DNA of 64,000 nt, from positions 124,001-188,000 of the forward strand of contig NZ_QNQZ01000009.1 in the NCBI RefSeq assembly GCF_003390935.1, in the 5' to 3' direction. The notes below the pieces were generated by a model. The model saw only the letters and a list, made by a program, of their open reading frames with translations. It did not search any database and was not told the origin of the DNA. Source of the DNA: Lewinella sp. IMCC34191 (lineage in GTDB: Bacteria > Bacteroidota > Bacteroidia > Chitinophagales > Saprospiraceae). Shown one piece after another: positions 1 to 8,417 of the stretch (its first letter is position 1; every line of letters begins with the position of its first letter). A program made the translations under genes and the position numbers.

Positions 1-834
1 GTCCTGCAGGGCAGGATCGCTGCCCCGCAGAACACCACCGACGTTCCGACTATCCATACGGTCAATGCGCATGCCCGTACTGGCAACCGAACCTTCCGTG
101 TCTCCTTCCGCGGTTTGCAGACGCTTCACCGCGTCGTCACTGAATTTGATGAAGCCATAAGGAATCGTAGCGCTCTCTCCCGCGCTGATACTTAAGCGTT
201 CACCACCCAGGTAATTACGGAAGGCATTCCAGGGGAAAGGAAGGCTGTATATCTCGAAGAGCGCGACCGCTCCGGCGGCGGCAGCCATTTCCGCTTTTTC
301 CTGTATACCACGGAATACGGCTTGCTGTCCCGGATCACCGGGCAGACCGGCCCGCGTAACGACGATCTTCCCCTCCACGTCCAAATTGGCGTAGTCGTCG
401 TGATCGGTTTCGGGATCCACCCAACCGTAGTTGGCAAAAACAACGGAGGCGTCGGCGGAAGCCTCCGGTCCCCGCACCATAAGTAGGTCGCCACTGAGAT
501 CGAATTCACTTCCCCCGATCGTGACGTGCGCGGACTCAGGTGGCTGTACCCGACGCAGCGGAACCGTCTGAAAAAAGCTGCTATCCGCGGAATTGATAGG
601 CTTGTAACCGAAGCCACGCAATTGCGCCGCGATGTACTCGGCGGCAATTTCATTACCCACGGCCCCCGTACGGCGACCGGCAAGAAAATCGGAGGCCAGA
701 AAGTGCATCTCCCCGGCCAGGTCCAGCCGGTCAAAAGAAAACTCAGGGAGGCTTCGATCGATCTCTTCCTGCGCCCGGAGGGTTTGCGCCGATAGAAAGA
801 AGAGAAGGATTAGAGTGACGGGGATACGTAGCAT
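1..834 (-). CDS. M28-type metallopeptidase with PA domain, N-terminal part (cut by window edge)
   Basis: The gene has no stop in the window; its first 278 codons are visible. It starts at the ATG at 834-832. Residues 1-22 form a signal peptide (MLRIPVTLILLFFLSAQ, then LRAQ), so the enzyme is exported. The segment around residues 40-75 (DFLAGRRTGA, then AAEYIAAQL) is the usual entry of secreted M28 aminopeptidases. Residues about 135-200 (VDVEGKIVVT-type strand, then a glycine-rich AAAAGAVALFE stretch) look like a PA insert. The last visible residues, SRNVGGVLRGSDPALQD, match the strand that precedes the first zinc ligands of M28 enzymes. The metal ligands lie outside the window, so activity cannot be judged. 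Family call is by motif recognition only. Confidence 0.8.
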   Translation of the reverse strand, partial: MLRIPVTLILLFFLSAQTLRAQEEIDRSLPEFSFDRLDLAGEMHFLASDFLAGRRTGAVGNEIAAEYIAAQLRGFGYKPINSADSSFFQTVPLRRVQPPESAHVTIGGSEFDLSGDLLMVRGPEASADASVVFANYGWVDPETDHDDYANLDVEGKIVVTRAGLPGDPGQQAVFRGIQEKAEMAAAAGAVALFEIYSLPFPWNAFRNYLGGERLSISAGESATIPYGFIKFSDDAVKRLQTAEGDTEGSVASTGMRIDRMDSRNVGGVLRGSDPALQD

Positions 835-847
835 GGCGTAAAGATAA

Positions 848-1945
848 CTACGATGCTACCGGCATTCCGAATGCTTCGGCAACTTCCGGTAGCACGATCT
901 CTCCGCGTACAATATTGAGTCCAGCGCGTAGGCCTTCGTTCTCGGCGGTGGCGCGTTCCCAACCTTTATCGGCGATCTGCAACAGGTACGGGAAGGTGGC
1001 GTTGGTCAGCGCAAGGGTACTGGTGAAAGGTACGGCACCCGGCATATTGGCCACACAGTAGTGAATGACGCCATCGACCACGTAAGTGGGGTCCTCGTGG
1101 GTAGTGGGATGGCAGGTCTCGATGCACCCGCCCTGGTCAACCGCAACGTCGATGACGACGGTACCGTCACGCATCTCGCCGAGCATCTGGCGGGTGATCA
1201 AATGGGGAGCCTTCGCTCCCGGGATAAGGACCGCGCCAATAATTAAGTCCGTCCGGGGCAATTCCCGCCGGATATTGTATTCATTCGAAAATACCATGGT
1301 CACATTCGCGGGCAGTGTATCCGCGAGATGGCGAAGCCGGTCTAGATTGATGTCCATGATGGTAACGTTAGCCCGCAAACCGGCTGCCATCTTGGCCGCC
1401 TCCGTTCCTACAATGCCGGCTCCGAGAATAAGCACGCGTGCGGGGGGAACACCCGCTACACCACCGAGTAGAATGCCCCGTCCGCCGGCCGGCTTCTCCA
1501 GATACTTAGCGCCTTCCTGGACGGCCATGCGTCCGGCAACCTCACTCATCGGCACGAGCAGCGGCAGCGAGTTTTTCGGTCCGGTTACGGTTTCGTAGGC
1601 CAGGCAGATGGCTTTGCTGTTGACCATGGCTTCGGTCAGCGGGCGCGAGCTGGCAAAGTGGAAGTAGGTGAAGAGCAACTGTCCTTCACGTACCAGTTTG
1701 TACTCGTATTCGATGGGTTCCTTAACCTTCACGATGGTTTCGGCACGCGCGTAAACGCCCTCGATATCGGGGACGATGGTAGCACCCGATTCGATGTATT
1801 CCTCATCAGTGTAGCCGCTGTTGGCTCCGGCGCCTTGCTGGATCAGCACTTCGTGGCCCCGGCGTACCAGGTCAAGGGTACCACCGGGTGTGAGGGCTAC
1901 CCGGTTTTCGTTATTCTTAATTTCTTTCGGACATCCGATAATCAT
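848..1945 (-). CDS. ald: Alanine dehydrogenase
   Basis: Catalyses reversible NAD-dependent deamination of L-alanine to pyruvate and ammonia in the cytosol. The N-terminus MIIGCPKEIKNNENRVALTP is the family signature with the pyruvate-binding Arg, and LGAGIVGTEAAKMAAGL is the Rossmann nucleotide loop. The 365-residue length fits the family (about 370). The open frame extends upstream to a TTG at 1975, but the ATG at 1945 aligns with the family start, so I chose it. It lies 33 bases after the stop of the propeller-protein gene on the same strand, so the two may be co-transcribed. Confidence 0.95.
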   Translation of the reverse strand: MIIGCPKEIKNNENRVALTPGGTLDLVRRGHEVLIQQGAGANSGYTDEEYIESGATIVPDIEGVYARAETIVKVKEPIEYEYKLVREGQLLFTYFHFASSRPLTEAMVNSKAICLAYETVTGPKNSLPLLVPMSEVAGRMAVQEGAKYLEKPAGGRGILLGGVAGVPPARVLILGAGIVGTEAAKMAAGLRANVTIMDINLDRLRHLADTLPANVTMVFSNEYNIRRELPRTDLIIGAVLIPGAKAPHLITRQMLGEMRDGTVVIDVAVDQGGCIETCHPTTHEDPTYVVDGVIHYCVANMPGAVPFTSTLALTNATFPYLLQIADKGWERATAENEGLRAGLNIVRGEIVLPEVAEAFGMPVAS

Positions 1946-1978
1946 GGTGGTGGTTTTAAAGGCTTGGTTAGGCAATGG

Positions 1979-2872
1979 TTATTCGGCGACCAGGGCAAGT
2001 CGTCCGTCTCTGCTGAGGGCCATACGGGTGATGTCCTGCAGTCCGTAATAATTCAAATCGGCTACCAGCTGCCAGCCGCCATCGCGGTTGGGAAAGAGCC
2101 GGTATAGTTTACTGCCACGACCGGTGAGATAGCTGCCGTCGCGAAGCAGTACGAAGTCTTCCGTACCGTCGGGAAGCTCCGCGATGGGCTGGGCATCCTC
2201 CTCTAGCCGGTAGAGATTCTTTTGCATCAAGCGCCAGGGCGTGACCGACTTATCCACGTAGACCAGGTTACCGTTGCTCATGCGGGTGAAGGTGCGCCCC
2301 GTGCTGGTTGCCAGCGTGCGAGGAGTAGCTCCGTCACCGGCGGCGGATAGCACGATCCGTCCGGGATTCTCCACCAGGTACAATGCCAGCTGGCTGGGAT
2401 TCAGCCACTCGTAGTAGCCGATGTTGCTCATACTGGTAAAGACGGGTCGACCGTTCTCCGATAAATCCGCCGGGAAGTCCCATAGTCGGAGCACCGTGTC
2501 GCTACCTACGTACTCCTGCCGCACGGCGGTAAATCGATCCGCTCCGGCGATCTGGATCTTGGGACTGTACTCGCCGGCATCCGTGTCCGTCAGTTGCTGA
2601 CGCGTGCGGTTACCAAGATCGAAGCGGTAGATGTCAGGCTGTTCGTCGCCCGGCATCTGCACGGATGCATACAGCACCTGTTCTCCGTCCCAGTAGGGTT
2701 GATTATTGTAGCCATCCGGGTTGAAATGGCTCAAAAAACGCGGATTCGTAAGCATAAGCATGGAATCCCGCATGCCCATATCGAATACGTAAAGTTTTGT
2801 CGAAGGCGTCTGCGCCACTACCATCGCCGACATGACCAGGGAGAAAAAAATAGCGAAGGAATAGCGTTGCAT
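1979..2872 (-). CDS. Secreted TolB/WD40-like beta-propeller protein
   Basis: A 297-residue protein with a signal peptide (MQRYSFAIFFSLVMSAMVVAQ). After residue 25 it has repeated strands of the TolB/PD40 type, such as PYWDGEQVLYASVQ, PDIYRFDLGNRTRQQLTDT and GEYSPKIQIAGADRFTAVR, so it should fold as a periplasmic or surface propeller that binds another molecule. No catalytic motif is visible. It sits just upstream of ald on the same strand. Its ligand is unknown and it may be a stand-alone member of the TolB-like superfamily. Confidence 0.65.
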   Translation of the reverse strand: MQRYSFAIFFSLVMSAMVVAQTPSTKLYVFDMGMRDSMLMLTNPRFLSHFNPDGYNNQPYWDGEQVLYASVQMPGDEQPDIYRFDLGNRTRQQLTDTDAGEYSPKIQIAGADRFTAVRQEYVGSDTVLRLWDFPADLSENGRPVFTSMSNIGYYEWLNPSQLALYLVENPGRIVLSAAGDGATPRTLATSTGRTFTRMSNGNLVYVDKSVTPWRLMQKNLYRLEEDAQPIAELPDGTEDFVLLRDGSYLTGRGSKLYRLFPNRDGGWQLVADLNYYGLQDITRMALSRDGRLALVAE

Positions 2873-2948
2873 AGCGTTGGTTTAGTGGTGGCCGTAAAGA
2901 TAGCGTGGCATCCGCTATAAGGAGCCACAGTCATCGGAGTTCAGCTGT

Positions 2949-3629
2949 TTAAGCCGGGGAAAGCATATCGGTCATGGTAAAGACGCCTGACCGATTGCGA
3001 ACCCACTCGGCCGCGGTGATCGCCCCCCTTGCGAAGCCCTCCCGCGAATGTGCCGTATGGGTTAGTTCGATGGTATCGATAGCCGAGGAGAATCGGAGTA
3101 CGTGCGTCCCCGGCACCTTATCCTCCCGGTAGGACGTGATGTGGACGGCTTCGCGGTCCATTGCCCCGCGTACACCTTCCTCCAGCGTAATGGCGGTCCC
3201 GGAAGGGGCGTCAAGTTTCTCGGCATGGTGGGTTTCCTCGATGGAAGGGGTATAATCCTCATCCTTCATCCGGGCGGCCAGGTAATTGGCGGTAGCAAAA
3301 AATAGGTTGACGCCGATGCTAAAGTTGGTAGCGTAGAAAAGCGTACCGTTGGTTTCTACGACTCGCTTGCGCACCTCTTCCAGTTTGTTATGCCAACCGG
3401 TTGTCCCGACGACGATGGGCACTCCCGCTTCTAAAGCAAGATCGATATTGGCGATGGCGGCATCCGGGCGGGAAAAATCGATGGCTACGTCAGCATCGCG
3501 TAGGTCATCAGCCGAGATCTTCTCGCGGTTGTGTTCGTCTACGCGCAGTACGACTTGGTGTCCGTCTTCGGTCGCCAGCTTTTCGATGATCCGGCCCATT
3601 TTACCGTATCCCAGTAGTGTGATCTTCAT
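2949..3629 (-). CDS. dapB: 4-hydroxy-tetrahydrodipicolinate reductase
   Basis: Reduces the DapA product to tetrahydrodipicolinate with NAD(P)H in the diaminopimelate/lysine pathway. The N-terminal GYGKMGRIIE is the nucleotide loop, VVGTTGW (about residues 74-80) is the family signature, and E-THHAEKLDAPSGTA (about 133-146) carries the catalytic His and Lys. At 226 residues it is slightly shorter than the enterobacterial enzyme, as usual in Bacteroidota. It ends 9 bases upstream of the maltokinase stop region but is transcribed as a separate reading frame on the same strand; no dap partner is in view. Confidence 0.95.
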   Translation of the reverse strand: MKITLLGYGKMGRIIEKLATEDGHQVVLRVDEHNREKISADDLRDADVAIDFSRPDAAIANIDLALEAGVPIVVGTTGWHNKLEEVRKRVVETNGTLFYATNFSIGVNLFFATANYLAARMKDEDYTPSIEETHHAEKLDAPSGTAITLEEGVRGAMDREAVHITSYREDKVPGTHVLRFSSAIDTIELTHTAHSREGFARGAITAAEWVRNRSGVFTMTDMLSPA

Positions 3630-3638
3630 ACGCTCGGT

Positions 3639-5141
3639 TTAGACGAGCGAAAGTACCCCGTTCAGCGGAATGGCCAACCAGGCAGGACGGCTATTGAGCT
3701 CGTACGCCACCTCGTAAACGGCCTTTTCCAGGATGAATAGATTGAGCAATGCCATTCGGTCTTCCTCCGAAGCGGGCAAATAGGGTGCGTCACCGGAAGC
3801 CTGGAAGTAGGCATCTAGGTAGTTTTCGGAAACCTCCCGGTACCAGGCTTCCGCCTGGTCGCGGAGGTCCCGCCCGCGGTAACGATCCTCGTTGAGTAGC
3901 AGCTGCCCCTGGGCCGCGTAGTGGAAGGAGCGGACCATGCCCCCCACGTCCTTAAGGGGTGGGCGCTTCCGCCGCCGTTCGGGGATACTTAGCAGGGGCT
4001 CCCCCTCGAAATCGATGATGTAGAAATCCGTATCCGTATAGAGCACTTGTCCGAGGTGATAATCGCCGTGGATACGCGTCAGCTGGGCTTGCATATCGCG
4101 ATCCCGGAGGCGGCTCAGCCGCTCGTTCAGTTGTTGGTGGGCTCCCAGTACGCGACGGGCAAGAACCTGGTCCGAGGCGGGAAGCTGGTTCATCTTTTCT
4201 GCCAACTGCGCGAACTGCCGCTCAAGCAGCCGGAGGGCGGCATCTGTTATTTCTCCCCGGTATGCCGGTGTCATCGCTTCTGCTACCAGGTCCGGGCGGT
4301 CGGGGCCTGCCGAAGCTAGGGCGCGATGCATTTCGGCGGTGCGCTCTCCGAGGAGTCGGGCCCGCTCGATGGTCACCGACCCGATGGTGCGGTTATCGTC
4401 GGCAAAATATTCCTGTGTCAGTTGCTGAAAAAGCTCCCAGGCATCGCCCCGGTTATCGACCTTTCCGGTCATGAGTCCGAGGTTAAGATATTCCTCGTCA
4501 TTTTCCATGCTCCCTACACCGAGGCTGCCGCCGTAGGGGGGGCAGTTGTCGAATTCGGTCCGTTCGGAGAGAAAGCGTACGAGTTCCAGGTCGGGATTCA
4601 GGCCCACGTCGAGTTTACGGAAGAGCTTAAAGAAAAAGCGGTCGTCGTAAATGATGGCGGTATTGCTGGTGTCAATGGCCGGGACAACGCTCTTTTGCGA
4701 TGCGCCCGCAGAACGAAGGGCCCGCCCCGCCTCGGCGTTTAGGCCATGATCGCCATCCTCGTTGTTAAAAATCATCTGATAGAGACGCGCCCGAAAGTCG
4801 GTCCGGGGCACGGCGTCAGCCAGCATTCCCGTGCCGGTAATCTCTCCCAGGATCAGTTTAGGGTATTGCTCCTGGTACAGCGTCCGACGCTCCGGGGTCG
4901 AATTAATGGCCAGCGGCATCTGATAACGCTCGCGACTTCCGTCACTGAAGGCGACGCTAACGGTGACGATGCCCGCATCATCCTGTACCGGATACACCGC
5001 ATCCACGTGACAGGACGTGATGGACTTCCCCTTACTGGTAAACCAACGCTGCTTGGGCAAGTAACCGGGCAGGAGTACTTCGGTTAGGGCCTCGGTAAAA
5101 TCGTTATCGTCAAATAGTTGTAGGAAAGGTGTTGTGGGCAT
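3639..5141 (-). CDS. mak: Maltokinase
   Basis: Phosphorylates maltose to alpha-maltose-1-phosphate with ATP. The N-terminal cap is recognisable by LPKQRWFTSKGK (about residues 28-39). The aminoglycoside-phosphotransferase-like core has RIHGDYHLGQVL (catalytic Asp) and IIDFEGEP (metal-binding Asp), followed by RPPLKDVGGM, all typical of Mak/Pep2. The frame opens at an ATG at 5186, but MPTTPFLQLF at 5141 fits the family start and gives 500 residues. The gene follows a TreS-like GH13 gene on the same strand. This pairing is known from the GlgE alpha-glucan pathway, but no glgE is in the window. Confidence 0.88.
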   Translation of the reverse strand: MPTTPFLQLFDDNDFTEALTEVLLPGYLPKQRWFTSKGKSITSCHVDAVYPVQDDAGIVTVSVAFSDGSRERYQMPLAINSTPERRTLYQEQYPKLILGEITGTGMLADAVPRTDFRARLYQMIFNNEDGDHGLNAEAGRALRSAGASQKSVVPAIDTSNTAIIYDDRFFFKLFRKLDVGLNPDLELVRFLSERTEFDNCPPYGGSLGVGSMENDEEYLNLGLMTGKVDNRGDAWELFQQLTQEYFADDNRTIGSVTIERARLLGERTAEMHRALASAGPDRPDLVAEAMTPAYRGEITDAALRLLERQFAQLAEKMNQLPASDQVLARRVLGAHQQLNERLSRLRDRDMQAQLTRIHGDYHLGQVLYTDTDFYIIDFEGEPLLSIPERRRKRPPLKDVGGMVRSFHYAAQGQLLLNEDRYRGRDLRDQAEAWYREVSENYLDAYFQASGDAPYLPASEEDRMALLNLFILEKAVYEVAYELNSRPAWLAIPLNGVLSLV

Positions 5142-5231
5142 AGTCAGTCTATCAAATTCATTGGTATAGCGTAGGGCACAGCGCATTGTTTACAGCATTT
5201 TACCTGCGCTCCGCCGCCCCTGCTTCATTCG

Positions 5232-6905
5232 TTATTTTCCCGCCTTGGCGGGGGTGCTCATCACGGGTTTCACGCCGCGAAGCCGAAACCAGCGGTAGCC
5301 ATACGACCCGATCCGGATCTCGTATCCGCCTTTCTCGTCCAGCTCGATCTCCAGCGGCTCGATCAGGTCAACCAGCGGCGTCGGGTCATCGTTGAAGGCT
5401 TTCGGACGGATGACCACCGGCCCGCCAGCGAAATTGTGCAGAATGAGGACCAGCGTGCTGCGGTACCGATACGTCATGGCGAGCACCGAGGGAACCTTCG
5501 TTTTCAATATCTCCCACTCTCCGTAACCGATCTCCGGGCATTCCTTGCGCAGGCGTACCATTCGTTTGGTCCAGGTCAGCAGGCTTCCCTCCTCGCGAAG
5601 TTGGCGCTCGACGTTAAGCATCTGGTAGTCGTACGGACCTTCGTTGATGACGGGATGCACCAGGTCCTTCGCCTCCGCGGAAGAAAAGCCGGCGTTTTCT
5701 TCATCGCTCCACTGCATGGGTGTCCGGACCGCTTCCCTTTCTTTGAGGCTGAGATCATCTCCCATACCGATCTCGTCACCGTAGCGCATCACCGGGGTTC
5801 CCGGCAGGGCGAACATCAGGCTGTACGCCAGCTCGATCCGGGCCCGGTTGCCCAGCATAGGGGCCAATCGGCGCCGGATCCCTCGCTCGTACAGCTGCAT
5901 TTTCTTGGTGGGGCCAAAGGCATCGAATACTTTCTGCCGCTGCTCGTCAGTCAGTCTTCCGAGATCCAACTCGTCGTGATTCCGCAGGAAGTGGGCCCAC
6001 TGGGCCGTGGGATATATACCGGCAGTCTCCTCAAGTGCATCGGCCAGCGGCTGGCTCTCCCCCGTTGCCAGCGCGTAGAAGAGGTGCTGATTGACGAAGA
6101 AGTTGAACATGAGGTGTAGTCCGCCACCCTTGTCGCCGAAGTACTTCTTTGCCTCTTTGGGTTCGATGTTGGCTTCGCCAAGTAGGATGGCGCTGCCATT
6201 GCGCCACTGCAGGAAGCGACGCATATCCTCGAGGTATTCGAAGCGGATCTTCCGATTTCCGTTGGTTCCCGGTTCCTGGGTTTCCAGCACGAAGGGAACG
6301 GCATCCACCCGGAATCCGGCTACTCCCATGGATAGATAGAATCCCATGATGCGGTTGATCTCCTCGCGCACTTTGGGGTTGCCGATATTGAGGTCCGGCT
6401 GAAAGTCGTAGAAGCGGTGAAAATAGTAGGCTTTCGCCTTTTTATCCTTGGTCCAGGTCGCCTCCTGCACACCGGGAAAGATGACGCCCTCATCCCAGTC
6501 TTCCGGTTTCTCCTTCGACCATACGTACCAATCGTGGTAGCGGGCGTCCTCTCCTTTCCGGGCATCCTGAAACCAGGCGTGTTGGTCGCTGGTGTGATTG
6601 ATGACCAGATCGATGATCACCTTGATCCCGAGGTTATTCGCCAGATTCATGAACTCCGCGAAATCGCCGAGGCTGCCGTGGCGATCGTCTACGCCATAGT
6701 AATCCTGGATATCGTAGCCATTATCCTTATTCGGTGTCGGTTGAAAGGGTGCCAGCCAGATGACGTCGACGCCAAGCGAGTGGAGGTACTCCAGCCGGCG
6801 GGTAAGCCCGGCGAAGTCCCCTACCCCATCCCCGTTACCATCCATGAAGGTTTCGAGGTCGAGACTGTAGATGATGGCATTCTTGTACCAGAATTCGTTG
6901 AGCAT
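5232..6905 (-). CDS. GH13 alpha-amylase family enzyme, trehalose-synthase (TreS)-like
   Basis: Probably interconverts trehalose and maltose, or acts on a related alpha-glucoside. It has the GH13 set: DLVINHTSDQHAWF (conserved region I), GFRVDAVPF with the nucleophile Asp near residue 201, LLGEANIEP with the acid/base Glu near 244, and RNHDELDL near 309-315. MDGNGDGVGDF and YDIQDYYGVD place it near the TreS/oligo-1,6-glucosidase branch. The start is the ATG at 6905 (557 residues); the upstream in-frame extension overlaps the divergent oxidoreductase region and lacks conservation. The neighbouring maltokinase favours TreS. A fused maltokinase domain, common in other TreS proteins, is absent; here it is a separate gene. 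Confidence 0.82.
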   Translation of the reverse strand: MLNEFWYKNAIIYSLDLETFMDGNGDGVGDFAGLTRRLEYLHSLGVDVIWLAPFQPTPNKDNGYDIQDYYGVDDRHGSLGDFAEFMNLANNLGIKVIIDLVINHTSDQHAWFQDARKGEDARYHDWYVWSKEKPEDWDEGVIFPGVQEATWTKDKKAKAYYFHRFYDFQPDLNIGNPKVREEINRIMGFYLSMGVAGFRVDAVPFVLETQEPGTNGNRKIRFEYLEDMRRFLQWRNGSAILLGEANIEPKEAKKYFGDKGGGLHLMFNFFVNQHLFYALATGESQPLADALEETAGIYPTAQWAHFLRNHDELDLGRLTDEQRQKVFDAFGPTKKMQLYERGIRRRLAPMLGNRARIELAYSLMFALPGTPVMRYGDEIGMGDDLSLKEREAVRTPMQWSDEENAGFSSAEAKDLVHPVINEGPYDYQMLNVERQLREEGSLLTWTKRMVRLRKECPEIGYGEWEILKTKVPSVLAMTYRYRSTLVLILHNFAGGPVVIRPKAFNDDPTPLVDLIEPLEIELDEKGGYEIRIGSYGYRWFRLRGVKPVMSTPAKAGK

Positions 6906-7004
6906 AGTTGGCGTGTTGTCGAACCGCTGGTATGGACGCAAACGGGCGGGAAGATGTTCTCGAACATTCTCGCCGGGGGCCGCTTCCAAGAAAAAACCCT
7001 TTGC

Positions 7005-7967
7005 ATGGCATCGTTTGGCTACCAAATATCACAGGAACAGTTTACCCCCCGCCAGCTTATCGATCTGGCCAAACAGGCGGAAGCCGCCGGCTTTGACGAG
7101 CTGGCTTCATCCGATCATCTCTTCCCCTGGAGCAATGCTCAGGGGCAAAGCGGATTCACCTGGTCGTGGCTCGGAGCCGCCCTGGAAGCCACCTCCATCC
7201 CATGCGGCGTAGTCAACTGCCCTTACGAACGGTATAATCCGGTCATCATCGCCCAGGCCGTAGCCACCCTTTGCCAGATGTATCCCGGTCGCTTCTGGCC
7301 CTGCTTTGGTAGTGGCGAATTCCTCAACGAACACATCACCGGCAATCACTGGCCCGAGAAGGCCGCCCGGAACCGGAAACTGGCCGAGGCGGTCAGTATT
7401 ATGAAGCGGCTGTGGGCGGGCGAGCGCTTTACCCACCGCGGCGAATTCCTGACCGCCGAGGAGGTCCGTCTGTATACGCTGCCCGAAGAACCGCCGGTCG
7501 CGATTGCCGCTGCCATCACGGCCAAGACGGCCGCCGAGGTTGCCGAGTGGGCCGACGGGCTCTACACCGTCTGGAAACCCCACAATAAATTAGATGACGT
7601 CATCGACGCGTTCCGCAACAATGGTGGTGAAGGCAAACCCATCTACTTAAAGATAGACCTCTCCTGCGCTCCGACGCGCGAGGAAGCCATCGACCTGGCC
7701 TTCGAACAGTGGCAGACCAACGTGGGCACCTCCGCCGTGCACGGAGAATTGCGTACGCCGGAGCAATTCGAGTCGGCCAGCCAATTCATCGGTAAACACG
7801 AAGTCGCCGAATCCATCCGGATTTCGCAGGACGTCGACGAGCACGTCGAACTATTGCAAAAGGATATCGATCTCGGTTTCGACAAGATCATTCTCCATAA
7901 TGTCGGCCTCAATCAGGATTACTTCCTGAAGTTCTACGGTGAGCAGGTATTGCCGAAGCTGCGCTAG
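7005..7967 (+). CDS. LLM-class (luciferase-like) flavin oxidoreductase, TIGR03885-like
   Basis: A 320-residue TIM-barrel flavoprotein of the bacterial-luciferase superfamily. The sequence MASFGYQISQEQFTP, then SSDHLFPW and GSGEFLNEHITG, resembles the clade annotated as non-F420 flavin-dependent oxidoreductases of genomes without F420. The frame is open upstream to 6417, but that extension is antisense to the TreS-like gene; the ATG at 7005 is the natural start. It is divergent from treS/mak, with only 99 bases between start codons. The substrate is unknown, and any role in the trehalose block is inferred from position alone. Confidence 0.8.
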   Translation: MASFGYQISQEQFTPRQLIDLAKQAEAAGFDELASSDHLFPWSNAQGQSGFTWSWLGAALEATSIPCGVVNCPYERYNPVIIAQAVATLCQMYPGRFWPCFGSGEFLNEHITGNHWPEKAARNRKLAEAVSIMKRLWAGERFTHRGEFLTAEEVRLYTLPEEPPVAIAAAITAKTAAEVAEWADGLYTVWKPHNKLDDVIDAFRNNGGEGKPIYLKIDLSCAPTREEAIDLAFEQWQTNVGTSAVHGELRTPEQFESASQFIGKHEVAESIRISQDVDEHVELLQKDIDLGFDKIILHNVGLNQDYFLKFYGEQVLPKLR

Positions 7968-7973
7968 GTCAGT

Positions 7974-8414
7974 CTATCGCCCGGCTGCCGTGCGGAGCTG
8001 CCGGTACATCAGGGATACATCATAGCGATTTTCCGGGAACACCCAATTCCGGCGATCGCGCGTTTGCAGCAGGAGTACGGTTTCGTCGGCATTGATGCCC
8101 CTGCCTACCCGTTCCAATCGAATGGTTGCGGGTGATGGAACGGGGTATTCGACCTCATCGATCGTCAGCGTCCGACCACTGATCGATACCACCGGATATT
8201 TCATCGCCGTCCAGAATGCCCCCAGCAGCGCCATCAGGAACAGTAGACCCGCGAAGTACGCCAGCATGGGAAGAAGGACGCGTTGTCGCGGATCGCGGGA
8301 AGGCCGCTTACCGGCTCGAATACCCAGGAAGATCATGACCGCTATGCCGGCGGCACAGGCCGCCATAGTGATATACAGATCCTTCAGTCCGGGGGTGAAT
8401 ACACTAGGTTCCAT
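7974..8414 (-). CDS. Small membrane protein of unknown function
   Basis: A 146-residue protein with two predicted membrane helices (about residues 13-32, YITMAACAAGIAVMIFLGI, and 48-67, LPMLAYFAGLLFLMALLGAF), followed by a soluble tail with short beta strands (VVSISGRTLTIDEVEYPVP). I do not recognise the family. It begins 3 bases after the stop of the upstream thioredoxin-like gene, so the two are probably translated from one message. Confidence 0.6.
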   Translation of the reverse strand: MEPSVFTPGLKDLYITMAACAAGIAVMIFLGIRAGKRPSRDPRQRVLLPMLAYFAGLLFLMALLGAFWTAMKYPVVSISGRTLTIDEVEYPVPSPATIRLERVGRGINADETVLLLQTRDRRNWVFPENRYDVSLMYRQLRTAAGR

Positions 8415-8417
8415 TTA

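Noticed and set aside
192..734. A 180-residue minus-strand ORF in the first kilobase
   Set aside because: It is out of frame with the partial M28 peptidase, whose signal peptide and motifs explain the region.
6417..7004. 196-codon upstream extension of the LLM oxidoreductase
   Set aside because: It is antisense to the conserved GH13 gene and lacks family similarity; the ATG at 7005 fits the family start.
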